Part shown: positions 53,501 to 62,738 of the stretch, piece after piece | Position numbering within the stretch: position 1 is the first letter of the stretch | How the letters are laid out: the number at the start of each line of letters is the position of its first letter | NCBI GenBank assembly: GCA_000149265.1 | Contig: CH003364.1 | Coordinates: forward strand, 540,392 to 604,391 | Origin: Ciona savignyi | Taxonomy: Eukaryota; Chordata; Ascidiacea; Phlebobranchia; Cionidae | Length of the DNA stretch: 64,000 bases | Reading direction: 5' to 3' | Program-made: the position numbers and the translations under genes | The notes under the pieces: model-generated | The model's input: the letters and a program-made list of their open reading frames with translations, nothing else | The model's database searches: none | Told to the model about the DNA's origin: nothing

Positions 53501-56500
53501 AACGGCTTTTGGGTTTTGGGTTTGGGACTTGACTGCAATAACTCTAGTTCACTGTAGCACCTGAGAGATTGTTTAGAGCAGTGCTTCTCAAATGGTGCGC
53601 CGCGGCGCACTGGTGCGCCACAGGGTTTAGCTAAGTGTGCCACACTTGCATTTCGTAACTTTATGACAGAGTGTGCATAGATCATAAACTACTAAATGGT
53701 TAGTGTCTAGTTCGTTATTTTTCATTGTAACGTTAGTTCTACATTAACTTTGGAAAAGCACGAGCGCTCAAGAAACAGTAATTTCGTTATTTGGAAAATT
53801 CGGTGATGAAATTATTTAAATAAAACTTTTAATTTTCCATATTTTCCCTAAATTGTTTAAGCATTTAACATATTGTTTTGACTCCCTGTGCAAAGTGCGG
53901 CCGTTCGTTTCATAATTGGTCTCGGGTGCGCCACGAGCTTAAAAAGATCGAGAACCACTGGTTTAGAGGGTTGTTTAAGGTCCTTGCTCAGCCGTCAGCC
54001 GAAAGGTTGTGATATCGAAACCATCCGTTAGCTAGTCATTTGTGTCCTAGGGCAGACACATATCATCATCACTTAAACCGTTTAAATGAAAAAACACTAA
54101 AAACGTCTTATTCAATACAACACACTACAATATCTAGTAACCCGACAGTAAATATACGATAATCTTACCACGAACTGTTACATCCACAGGGATAAGCATA
54201 AAAATCTTATTTAACATTACAAGGCAATATCTGCTACCAAGGACCCCACTTAACTAATCCACAACCCTCTTACACTAGATTCAATTCTTTAAATCCCCAT
54301 TTTGAATGAAGTCTGGATAGGATTTTGAGCGGGTAGGCTTTGTTCTCTTTTTCCAATCTTGCGATCACTTGTAATATTGCCCAACCCAGCGAAGTAACAC
54401 CTGTATGTTGTGGTTGGATTAGAATGTGCTTGATGTATAGTAACGTTTGACTAGTGTGGTGAAGTTTGGGTCTAGTTTAGTTTTAGTTTAGTCTATTTAT
54501 ATTTGCTTAAGTATTAAATAATGAAAAATGAAGCAAATCACGCCATGGGAACTGAAAAACAGGCAAAACGAACAGTTGTTATTTTATGTCTTTTAAAAAA
54601 GGATAAAAATAAATAAATCTAGCGAACGCAGCTGCCAAACCTTCGCGAAAAACAAGACTAAGGAAACAAAAATTCATTTGTGGGCAATTTTTTTTTCTGT
54701 CAAGTACTCAACACCATTTTCCAGTAATATCCTAAAGTGCTGTGTGTATTACCCAGGTTTGCAGCAAGATTTTACAAAAATGTCGATGCATATTACTGTT
54801 TATTCCTGTCAGTAGTGTCTTAGAAATTTTATTAGAAGGTAGAAATTTTAATTGAAAGAGAACATTATGTGTAGTTCCACATTCATTTGGTCTTATAAAG
54901 CCAGAGTGTGTTTTCAGTGCTGCATTTTACTGTTTAATTGTACTGTTACTGTTTATTCCTGTCGGTAGCGTGCGGATAGAAATTACAAGGGGGAAATTCT
55001 ATAGCTTGGCATCAACTTTGTCCTTTAATGCAGCGGTTCCCAAACTGGGGAGACTTTGCCAGGGGGCCGCGAAAGCATGCGGAAGGTACTGCATTTATTG
55101 TTTTTCTTACAAAAAAACAGTACATGTGTATTACACCAGTAAAACGTTAATTGGAGATGTTTGAGTCTGGTGTGCAGCCCCACACACTGACATACAGTTC
55201 GTTTTACTTGTTAAAATCCATTGTTCGGTGTTATCTGCCACTATTTGCTGACTAACAGGGCATTGTTTTCGAATAATGGTTTGTCAAATAACTGCTTTGC
55301 ATTTATTTCGTCACTTTAGTAGTTTAGTGAATAGTTTTAAAGAATTTGAATGGTTATCCAAATGCATGCTATAGTCTGGATATACAATACATGCAGTTTG
55401 AAAATTTTGGCTTTGTGAGGGAGCCGCAAGGTTTAATAAGTTTACAAAAGGCGCCGCCAACAAAAAAGTTTGGAAACCGCTGCTTTAATGCATTAGTTCG
55501 ATTTTGGTATAACTTATAACATCTTAGAAAAATTGTTATGAGCATGCTGTGATGGAAACCAGGCGCTGTCTAGTCACCTAGACTTGTGCTCTCGGGCAAA
55601 GGCACTGTCTGTTATCTATATAATGAGTTGCACAAACACAGAAACAATATCCCTACCTTATCCAATGAAACATAATAACTCTGGCAATCCCACCTTTGGT
55701 CTTAATGATTGTGTGTTTTATAATGACATCTGTTAGATATCGCCCCATGACCCCACATACCCTTATCCCTGCTAATGTAGTGCCCGGGTCGGTGCTTTCT
55801 CTCGTAAATAAACTTGGTTGATTTCCGTGTCGGTTTCAACCTGCCCTTCCATCTCTCCTTTTCACACTTCACGCAAGTTTCCTTTTTAATTTCTTTCTTC
55901 AGTCTCTTTTCCCTTCTTTTTTTCCGAGCTCTCTTTCTCTTCTTTTTCCGCTCTTCGCTTGAAAGGTCGACTTCGAAAAGGCATTTTTTCTTAACTTTAC
56001 CAGACGGAATTACTTTTCGCTCGCTTTTTCTAGTTTTTTTCGACTTCTTCTTTTTACTTCGCCTTCCGCTGACACGCTTACCACTCGCCAACGGTACCTT
56101 AGCCGCTGATACCTTTGTTTCTGGAACATTATCTTCCGGCTCAACACTGCAGTCCTCATGGTTCTTCTTTAACACCGTGGATCGCAAAGACTTCCCAGGC
56201 TTCACACACTGCATTGAGACCGTCGACGGGGTCGCTCCCTTCGACCAATCACTCCTGCTAGGCTGCTCACTCAACCACTTCATACACCTTGTGCTCGTGG
56301 ATAACTTTGCCGCCATTTTGAACTGCCGATCCAGATCGCGCGGTGACCCCGATTGGATATCCTCAGCCTCTGGAGCCGGACCGATCTGCTCCATTTCTTC
56401 CATTTTGTCCTCCGGGAGTTTCCCACTTGACTTTGCTTCCCCACTTTTATCCCGTTTTCTGCGTCGTTTGTCCCTCTTACTCTCTAATTCATCTCCATCA

Positions 56501-58823
56501 AACATGTGATTTTCAAACCCAAAGTCAAAGTCACGGACCACCCGACGAGCAGTGCTCGGCGACGGTCTGGCGTTTCTTTTAAAACCCTGCAATACGAAGA
56601 AAACTTAAAAAAAACAATTCGAAGATGTTTATAAATTAACGAAAACCCTTTTTCACTTCAGATCATTGTGTTTGATTGAGCTAAAAAATGAAAACTTTAC
56701 TTGATTGTTTGGGTTTAAGAATTAAACAAAAAATTCACACAACACCATGCAATCGGTCCGATAACTCGACAGTGGGTACGATGCCCACTTACTTCAATCT
56801 CCGCTAAGTGCCTTTTTCAAAAACACAACCCACTAGTTCGAGACCAGTTTGATCCTAAAACCCTACAGCTGTAAGGCGACGCACTAACCCACTGAGCTAT
56901 TAAGCTGTTTAATAGCTATTAATTCTTTCCCAACACACCGCTAATGGCGACTTAATTCTTATAAACTTTTTAAACGAGACAAACAAATCACCTTCATAAT
57001 CATATTAGCTCCCTCTTCAACGTTATCATAGTGGTCATAATCCAGCGGAAAAACATCATCCGTTAATTTGTGACGTTTAGTTTTGCGCTCGTGTTTCCCC
57101 TTGTTTTTCTGCTGGAATAAGAACAGACATAAAGAGTTGGCACCAAAGACTTGCAGGAAAACGTCACAATTCGTGACGTACCGATTCAAGAAAACGCCAC
57201 AATTCGTGACGTACCGATGTAGAAAAAATCGTCACAATTCAAGAATACGCCACAATTTGTGACGTACCGACGCAGAAAAACGTCACAATTAGTGACGTAC
57301 CAATATTCTGTATAGGTCTCTAAAAGTTTGTTTCAACTCTAAAAGGAGGGAAACAGCTTACTAAAACTATGGAAACCCGGTCTAAACACCTTAACTACAA
57401 CCCCAACTTTAAAACCAACTTTGGAGTCCTAATATTTATTTTAGTGTGCAGTTTTTCGCCTTCCCTTTTTGCCTCCTTTTAGTTTCCCCCCTTAAAAGTC
57501 AGTTCAATACAGATCCGGGAATGCAATATCTACGAAGGAACATCGTAATTATAAACACTCCGTTTAATACATTGGGTACAAGGGTACGTCCGATAAGACG
57601 TGTATTGTTTAACCTTGAAGAGTCAAACCCGCTACCCATTCGGTTAATACCGGTAATGGGGAAACAAACTCCACAACCGTATGGACTAAACCCCGTTACA
57701 TCATTCCTTTCGATCCCATTATTGGTTCTATTAATCGACATATGAATCGGTTGCGTTAACCATTCGGTCACACATCCGTTAATGGTTGTTGCCAGAAACA
57801 CTTAACGATTCCTGCATAGATAATCCAACCCGCCTACCGGTACCTTTTTGTTGCGTTTTTTCTTCCGTTTCCCATCTCGGGCATTCATGTTACCCATTAC
57901 ACGAACGCTACACCGTATTTACGGGACCCTACCTACATTTGCTAGTCTCTCTTACGTTTAATAATACCCGGGCCTGAGATTTTCAGAAATTTGTAAATTT
58001 TAGGTTTATTAGTGAGAGCACAAGTGCGACTCTGACGTCATAACACGCTTTATTTCGTGTCCTTTCCCGTTTTCAGCTTTCCTTGCTTATTGCTATTATA
58101 ATATTATTCTTATGGTTATGGTTTAACTTAATACGTTTCAATACATATAAAATCCCTAAATATTCTTGGCTCAAATAAGATTGCTTGATATTTTTGGAAT
58201 TATTAAATTGTTAAAGGATTCGATTTTCATGATTAACCCCGTAAATGGGAAAAGGGAGATTATCACACGGTTATTAGTCCGTCGGGTTAGGAAATTTATT
58301 ACATACTGTATTTGTAATGTGTGTTGTATTAAATTGAGATTTTTTTTAATTTAACCTCTTAATTCAATGAGTTCAGACGATTTTCATCTGAAAAGAGAAC
58401 AACCGTCCAACCCAGCGGCTGGTTTTGATCCAACAACCTTTTGGTCGAGCAATGTAGCGCGAACTTAATAAGCCAAACAGTGGGCTGCGTTAAGATGGCC
58501 ATCAGTAGTGTCTTGTATTTAGTTTCTGAATTACCGAACTTCCATATTTCTCCAGATGAAAACCTGACCCACAGTCGCTCCAGAAAGCCCGCCTACGCCG
58601 CAGAGCCAACGCTGTGCAACGGACAGGACATAAGTAAGCACACTTTCATTTTGTGGCGTTGTATTTCGGTTTAGTGTTTACCCTGCGGTGTAAAGGTACG
58701 CGCGTCAACTAATCTATTCTCGTTTGTTTGCCGATCGCAACTACTTTCGTCTACACAGGTTTCGGGAACCGGTATCAACAGAAACCAGTTGGTCCACGCC
58801 CGTCGCCCTCGCATTGGAAATAA
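29506..58823 (+). CDS. PTPN12: PTP-PEST-type tyrosine phosphatase, 21 exons, 1148 aa
   Basis: Non-receptor tyrosine phosphatase of the PTPN12/18/22 group, cytosolic. Exons: 29506-29604, 31707-31821, 32473-32543, 34265-34413, 34793-34847, 35414-35476, 38240-38355, 39696-39798, 39994-40071, 40514-41109, 42131-43368, 44135-44233, 46208-46339, 47243-47320, 48692-48754, 50227-50274, 50867-50930, 51288-51360, 51891-51954, 58556-58633, 58759-58823; 3447 nt, all phases agree. Catalytic domain about 1-300: [20 protein letters not shown] loop D199, [10 protein letters not shown] with C234 and R240, Q281. The tail has proline-rich PPPxP segments, an Asn-rich tract (about 634-693), tyrosine motifs ([21 protein letters not shown] at 992-995), the PSTPIP-type segment [13 protein letters not shown] (1018-1030) and the conserved C-terminus [20 protein letters not shown]. 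The exact vertebrate orthologue among 12, 18 and 22 is not decided. Confidence 0.93.
29728..30217. mobile_element. hAT MITE family B, 490 bp, phosphatase intron 1
   Basis: Ends CAGCTTTTCCCAAACTGG and AGTTTGGGAACCACTG; exact target duplication GTTTGATT at 29720-29727 and 30218-30225. The second copy is at 55031-55482. Confidence 0.93.
30342..30548 (+). repeat. SINE copy in phosphatase intron 1
   Basis: Head TCTGGTGGTTAAGTGTGTCG and GGTTGTAGGTTCGAAACTGG (good A and B boxes), tail shortened to GGTGGTCCTATCCAATCC. Confidence 0.88.
31316..31596 (+). repeat. SINE copy, diverged, in phosphatase intron 1
   Basis: GGTTAGTTTGGTGGATTAGT, GAAAGGTCTAAGATCGAAAT and the tail AACATGAATATCCTATCT. It ends about 110 bases before exon 2. 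Confidence 0.8.
31866..32030. repeat. possible degenerate hAT-like sequence
   Basis: TTAGGGGTTGGCAACTTCTC and the repeated words GGGCCGGATTATTGC / GCGGGCCGGTCAAAATC recall the terminal regions of other MITEs here, but no inverted pair or target duplication could be defined. Confidence 0.3.
32808..33941. mobile_element. hAT-like element, 1134 bp, phosphatase intron 3
   Basis: Perfect 18-bp inverted ends TAGGGATGCACAATATAG and CTATATTGTGCATCCCTA; exact target duplication GCCTATTT at 32800-32807 and 33942-33949. Subterminal TATTCTAGAATATTCTAGAA words occur at the left end and GATTCGAA words at the right. Only short frames are open, so it is non-autonomous. A second copy is at 35539. Confidence 0.93.
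34005..34205. repeat. tandem repeat, about 53-bp unit, four copies
   Basis: Unit: CACATGCTGTATATGAATCG then GTCGTTTTAACCATTTGTCC. The last unit ends about 60 bases before phosphatase exon 4. A related single fragment lies at 57736-57780. Confidence 0.85.
35539..36432. mobile_element. second copy of the TAGGGATGCACAATATAG element, intron 6
   Basis: Same left end as 32808 and the matching right end TTCTATATTGTGCATC, with the last bases changed and no exact target duplication. It is shorter (about 890 bp) and diverged, so it is older than the 32808 copy or was internally deleted. Confidence 0.85.
40130..40275 (+). repeat. degenerate SINE head
   Basis: AGATCGAAACTGGTCGTTAA, TTGGGCAAGGCACTTTGCC and CAACGGATTAATGGGTT remain. 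Confidence 0.6.
42588..42765 (+). repeat. in-frame AAC/AAT tract coding for an Asn-rich stretch
   Basis: About 59 codons, mostly AAC and AAT, interrupted by AGC, ACC, AAA and GGC codons. It lies inside phosphatase exon 11 and gives a serine/threonine-spotted polyasparagine segment. The interruptions argue against a recent simple expansion. Confidence 0.9.
43372..43512. repeat. 27-bp minisatellite just after phosphatase exon 11
   Basis: Five to six units of TTTTTCATGATTTTTATGTT plus TTCCACA. It stays open in the exon 11 frame (FYVFHDF-type repeats) to a stop near 43509, so a retained intron would add about 47 residues. Confidence 0.85.
43929..44112. repeat. degenerate tandem repeat in phosphatase intron 11
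   Basis: Four to five units built on GCGGACATGTTTGCTCCCAT then ATTCCACATCCA, about 42-48 bp each, ending 23 bases before exon 12. Confidence 0.8.
44512..46165. repeat. 1.65-kb minisatellite, 32-bp unit, in phosphatase intron 12
   Basis: About 50 units of GGGTAATCCAAGATTAATAA plus ATTCACCATTGT. Variant units (ATTGAGGG, TCATCGTTG, ATACATACACC, CACCATCGGG) recur in fixed order, giving higher-order blocks of about 192 bp (44660-45040) and about 190 bp (from 45528, 45717 and 45907). The array ends about 45 bases before exon 13. Confidence 0.95.
47010..47130 (-). repeat. SINE fragment in phosphatase intron 13
   Basis: GTGAATGTGAAAACACAAGG, CAGTCAGATCACCTCGTGCC, GGGAGCTATTGCAGTGTGTT; ends at a TTTTTTTT run about 110 bases before exon 14. 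Confidence 0.82.
47850..48165. repeat. tandem duplication, about 185-bp unit
   Basis: Two copies of AACACCAAACAAACAA ... AAACCAACAGCTTTCTATTT, TGAGGCGTT and a following TATCGAAAAT stretch, starting near 47850 and 48030. In phosphatase intron 14. Confidence 0.75.
48835..49110. repeat. tandem duplication, about 150-bp unit
   Basis: Two copies of CAGGGAGCCCTACGATACC / CAGGGAGCCCTCCGATAACC, each followed by TAATTCCCATGCAAG-type and GGTTGCATCCTACAATATAA-type stretches. The MITE at 49110 follows directly. Confidence 0.8.
49110..49335. mobile_element. MITE copy of the GGTACCTCTAA family in phosphatase intron 15
   Basis: Left part ATTACTACAGGATCGCTTGG, right part GATCCTGTAGTAATTAGAGT, interior GTTAGGGTTGGGGTTAAAAT as in the 27696 copy. 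Confidence 0.75.
49478..49780 (+). repeat. tRNA-like SINE variant
   Basis: TAGCTCAATTGGTAAGAGC is an excellent tRNA A box and GGGTTTGAAACC a near B box. The body then follows the same plan as the main SINE (CTGGCTAG, CTAGTGAAACTGAAAGAATA, ATTGCCTGTGTAGTAACTC). The anticodon arm does not fold well, so it is not called as a tRNA. Confidence 0.6.
51400..51703. mobile_element. hAT-type MITE, 304 bp, phosphatase intron 18
   Basis: Ends CAGGGGTGGGCACAC and GTTTGCCCATGTCTG; exact 8-bp target duplication ATCTAGAC at 51392-51399 and 51704-51711. Inside: GGGGCCAAAATTAC and TGGCGGGCCAAGTG. Confidence 0.9.
52430..52735. repeat. C-rich minisatellite, CCAACACTACCCCTA unit
   Basis: About 17 imperfect units of 14-16 bp, AACACTACCCCTAACCC type; strongly strand-asymmetric (almost no G). 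Phosphatase intron 19. Confidence 0.9.
53579..53960. mobile_element. hAT MITE family A, second copy, 382 bp
   Basis: Starts CAGTGCTTCTCAAATGGTGC, ends ATCGAGAACCACTG; exact target duplication GTTTAGAG at 53571-53578 and 53961-53968. Phosphatase intron 19. Confidence 0.93.
53990..54215 (+). repeat. degenerate SINE copy
   Basis: GCCGTCAGCCGAAAGGTTGT, TAGCTAGTCATTTGTGTCC, CAACACACTACAATATC remain; tail eroded. Confidence 0.6.
55031..55482. mobile_element. hAT MITE family B, second copy, 452 bp
   Basis: Ends CAGCGGTTCCCAAACTGGGG and AGTTTGGAAACCGCTG; exact target duplication CTTTAATG at 55023-55030 and 55483-55490. It lies 220 bases beyond the stop codon of the nested minus-strand gene. Confidence 0.93.
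55702..57888 (-). CDS. nested gene: Lys/Arg-rich protein of unknown family, 349 aa
   Basis: Three exons on the minus strand inside phosphatase intron 19: 57888-57844 ([15 protein letters not shown]), 57111-56992 and 56586-55702, all phase 0 with good GT-AG sites, giving 349 residues. Order: basic head (1-32), acidic/aromatic patch [17 protein letters not shown] (39-55), a segment with [12 protein letters not shown], a Glu/Pro-rich part, then long basic tracts ([35 protein letters not shown]) and a CVKCEKERW near the C-terminus. Strong basic clusters suggest a nuclear or nucleolar protein. I recognise no named domain; vertebrate homology needs a profile search. Reading length, splice phases and composition make a real gene likely. 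Confidence 0.75.
56738..56905 (-). repeat. SINE fragment in intron 2 of the nested gene
   Basis: CACACAACACCATGCAATCG, CCCACTTACTTCAATCTCCG, and the tRNA-like head AGCTGTAAGGCGACGCACTA. Confidence 0.65.
57163..57305. repeat. four to five tandem palindromes with TGACGTAC
   Basis: Unit CGTCACAATTCGTGACGTACC plus GA(T/C)(G)CAGAAAA, about 35-38 bp. Each unit carries the inverted pair GTCAC-AATT-GTGAC and a CRE-like TGACGTA. It lies in intron 1 of the nested gene, within 60-200 bases of exon 2. Confidence 0.85.
58215..58460 (-). repeat. degenerate SINE copy before phosphatase exon 20
   Basis: ATGATTAACCCCGTAAATGG, GTAATGTGTGTTGTATTAAA and CCAACCCAGCGGCTGGTTTT; the last match ends about 95 bases before exon 20. 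Confidence 0.6.
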
Positions 58824-60365
58824 CGCTCATCTTGCCGCATTCCAAGCATAGACAATGTACATTGTGACGTATAAAGCCCCATTGTGTCGTCGCATTGTGA
58901 GGAATATGCATCTAATCCTGTCGGCAATTTTCAAATTATCTGGAATTCTTCGAATTTTCAGTCTGACTCCGGCACCTACAGGCGACAGTTGAAAAGGTTT
59001 ATAATGACATGCACTCAGTAATATTCCTGCTTTTATTTCCGTGCACTTTTAGCGCTTCTTGATTCATGTGCAGCAATTGATATGTAACGCAATATCATAT
59101 TCGGGTCCAGCAGTTTTGCCTACAAAATGGCGACCGAGAATCGCTGATTTTGTAACTGTACACCAGTCAATGAAAGTCCTTTCCTACAGCATCACAGTTA
59201 AAATTATGACGCAAACTTTCATGTTTATTCCTCTTCCGTATTGCCATGACGTCGCTTTATCCGCACCAGGCGTATACTCCTTGATATTTTCCGACGCAAA
59301 GCGAAAGTTTAACTGCCTATATTAATCCTTTGTTTCATTTTAATAAGACGTTTCTGAAAGTGCTTGTTGCATTTTCAATCAATAAGCTGCGCTAAGAAGA
59401 TACCTTCGATAGCTTAGGACAGAATACACACTATTTGTGTAATGTCACCAGAAACGTTTTATTGAGTTGAAAATTATAATTCTGGCGTCATATTTTGCTC
59501 ATAACTATTTTACAACCCCATGCATTATGCTGCGAAGTTTATATTTGAAACTTTCAGTCTTTGCATGGGTTTTCCTAGGCCGCAAGTGTTATTATATTCT
59601 TTTCTAGTTCGTCTTCTATACACCCTTTTTCCCCTTAATTTTCGAAATTAACGCTCATTTATATATAATCGATGTATATAATTTAATGGCCCGTAATTGT
59701 GTATAAGTGTTCTTGTATATAAGATCGCCACTGTATTTGTTTTATCATTGTCGCACTTGTTTAAAAACCAAAAAAGAACCGGCGTTTTAAAATGAGATGT
59801 TCATACCTTTAAATTAAGAAAATCTGGGATTATGCTCTATAAATCGCATTTAAAGGCCCAAAGCTTTGGGTGTGCATTTAAATTACTATAAAAAATGTAT
59901 TGTGATTATGTTGTATACTGTTCCTACCTACATAACTTAAATTATGGATGGAAGTTTTTGGCTTAGGCTTATTTCCCAATTGTCCTAGAAATTTGTCATT
60001 TTTATAAAGACAATAAGGCAAGGACATTATACCCATGACTCTAACATTAACCCCCAACCCCACAATTTAATTATGATTAGAAGTTTTTGCCTTTTTTAAC
60101 GCTTTGCAACGGTGACAATATGTGCTTCTGCATACTCGAGAGCATAATACTAACCATCCGTGCAATATTAACACATTAGTATTGGCTCGATTGTGACGCA
60201 AGAGTCCTGCTTGTCTTCCATTGTGTCGTTGTGGTTCGTTTTAACATCTACTTGTTCCAAGGTGGAACTATAAATAAAAGCAACAAGCTTTGAAAATGCA
60301 AATGAAAGTGTTTTGCATAGGATCGGTCTGGTTATACATAAGTCCTCGTGTAAATCAAAGAAGAT
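58824..60365 (+). other. phosphatase 3' UTR and intergenic DNA
   Basis: No coding exon recognised. An AATAAA at about 60273 (CTATAAATAAAAGCAAC) is a candidate poly(A) signal for the phosphatase transcript, which would give a 3' UTR of about 1.45 kb; an earlier, non-canonical site is equally possible. Confidence 0.3.
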
Positions 60366-60535
60366 AGTTTAGTTTATTTTTTTCCACTATAAAAACACGA
60401 AGCAGCTCTTTGAAAAAATCTGGAAAAGACGGCTAAACGATAGTCGTTAGAACACTTCTAAAAACCAATCTATTACAAGTTCCGGTAAAATTAGACGTGG
60501 CTGCTAAACCCATATAAAAATAAATAAAATAAAAA
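60366..60535. repeat. dispersed repeat, second copy of 3143-3325
   Basis: AGTTTAGTTTATTTTTTTCC, ATAGTCGTTAGAACACTTCT, AAATTAGACGTGGCTGCTAA. Confidence 0.7.
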
Positions 60536-61074
60536 ACAGTAGAAGATGATGGTACAATCTCCTACCTAGTTGAAGGAAACCCGGTCGGGGTTAGGTATAG
60601 GGCGAAGTGATGGTGCAAAAAAAACATTTTACTAATCTCGTGTGCAACCTAGCGGCGTTAAGTGTAAACCTAAGGATGTGGTTTTTTTTGCTAATCTCTG
60701 CCCTTTTACGATGTGAAAATCTCTGCCATTTTTACGATGTCTTTTAGCTGTGTCGTATCTAGTCAAAACGATAAAATTAATTTACCTGAGTCTATAAAAG
60801 GAAATAATTGGCTTAACTCGAGTCTTTTGGAAATTGCTTTTGTTAATTTAAGTCAATCTGGTTTGACCAGATATTTTGCAAACTGAATGCTGTTAACTGG
60901 ATGGTGTCACAGTCCTGTTACGATCAGGTTTTAAGTGATTTGATCGTGTGTCCCCTGAACCCAGACCCAGAAAACCTGATTAAAAAATAAGCTATTTTTG
61001 ACAACGTGATAAAACATAACGTCACGTATCTTTTCCTGTCAAATGGCGTATTTCTTTGTCTTAATAACTTTAAA

Positions 61075-62045
61075 TAAATAATGGGGGATGCATGGTGCCA
61101 TAACCCTTAGATGCTCCATTGGTTATACGAGAGGGTAGGCCTAAATGTCGAAACTGGTCCATAGCTAGTTGGTTTCGTTCTTGGGCAAATCACTTGGCGG
61201 ACATTGCTTGAACCTGGTTAAACAATGGGTTGAACTAAAATGCAAAGATCGTCTCATATACAGTTCGCTGCAACTTTTTCCACCTATGGCGATAAAATAT
61301 AAATATCATGTCCCAATCCTACAATGTCTGGCCAAATAGCTTGGTGGTATAGTGCGTTGCCATTCAGCCTAAGCGTTGTTAGATCGAAAATGGTCCCAAG
61401 TAATCTTTGGAGATGTTCCTTGCCTGAGGATACAAACATTTAATGAATTTCACTTATACCGAAAGAACGTCTACTCACATATATAACATGCTGCAAGCTT
61501 TGGTAACCCGAAAATGGACACAATCTGATGATTGCCCGGGTGACAACGCTCCTTTTCGTATACGCAAGTTAATCTGACGATTGCCCATCAGATAACTCTC
61601 CCGCTTTTTACCGTAAACGGAGATACATGTGACTATCCTATCTTAACCATGCAGTCCCCTAATATTATTACCCATTATAAATTTAAAATAGCGCCCCATC
61701 ACTGCATGTTAAAAGTTAGTGACGTCATAGCATCGTTACTAAGTTGCAAAAGTAGTGTCGGCGAATTGCTTTGATATGGGCGGTGCCAACATATTTTATA
61801 CCCTGCCTAGTTTATGACAGAAAATGTAATTCATTTTATCTTTTATTTAACAATGGAATTTCATATTATTTTTTAGGCCAGTAAGGTGTATTCGTAAGAC
61901 GTCGTACCGTCACCGAACAGCCGAAAGGTAATGGGATCAAAACTAGCTGCATGGTGAATTTTAAAACAGTTGCATCGTCGTATGCAACCCACTACAATAC
62001 CTTCGGCAACTGAGTTATCTAATGACACACGGATTTAAATCAAGA
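61075..62045 (+). repeat. cluster of three degenerate SINE copies
   Basis: Heads near 61130 (GTCGAAACTGGTCCATAGC), 61340 (GGTGGTATAGTGCGTTGCC) and 61890 (CAGCCGAAAGGTAATGGG), each followed by the usual body words such as GGACATTGCTTGAACC and GATTGCCCGGGTGACAAC. Confidence 0.65.
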
Positions 62046-62738
62046 CTTATCTAACCGACGATAACCGTGTATACATCTTTTAGTGTGTGGGATATGCTTT
62101 TGAAAGTTTTGTATATGACCGTTTTAACGACGAATTTAAAGATTTAATTTGGCCTGTTCAGATTCAGTTTACAATACCTGCTGTCGGTAGGCTATTTTAA
62201 AAACAATTTGCTAAGAAAAAAGTACACATAAATGTATGATAGTTGATAGTATTGTATAAATGCAGAAAACATAGTTAATAAATGGTAAATGAACAATAAC
62301 AGCCTTTAAAATAACTTGGCTTGTTTAGCTAAAATCTTCTGATGTGGCAAATTGTACATGAATTTGCGACACTTTTTTAAAATTATTTTGAGATGTTTTA
62401 TTGTTTTGTTCTCAGTTTGGCGAGATTTCTGCCCTGGGCAAGACACACATACCAAGAAAGAGAAATACATTTCTAGCATTAAACTATAATTCTGTATATT
62501 TTGACTAAGTGTGTGAATTGTCTTTTTGTTTAGTAAAATAAAAAAAATAATTGAACCAATTCTCACAAAATGTGAGATTTTTCCTTCATATTTCTGTGTA
62601 ATAGAATGCATTCAACCTAGACTGGGTTCAGCATAATACTTTATATTTCTTATAGGCCTGGATGGCACCTTGCGTTAATTGTGTGCGTACCATGAATTAA
62701 AATAAAACGCTGAAACAAATTTAACAATAAGAAGCAGA

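Noticed and set aside
55814..56509. 231-codon open frame on the plus strand, Phe/Leu/Ser-rich
   Set aside because: It is the mirror of the lysine-rich exon of the nested minus-strand gene; its composition is the complement of Lys/Glu codons and it has no splice support.
59059..59325. 88-codon frame downstream of the phosphatase
   Set aside because: No motif or splice context; probably 3' UTR.
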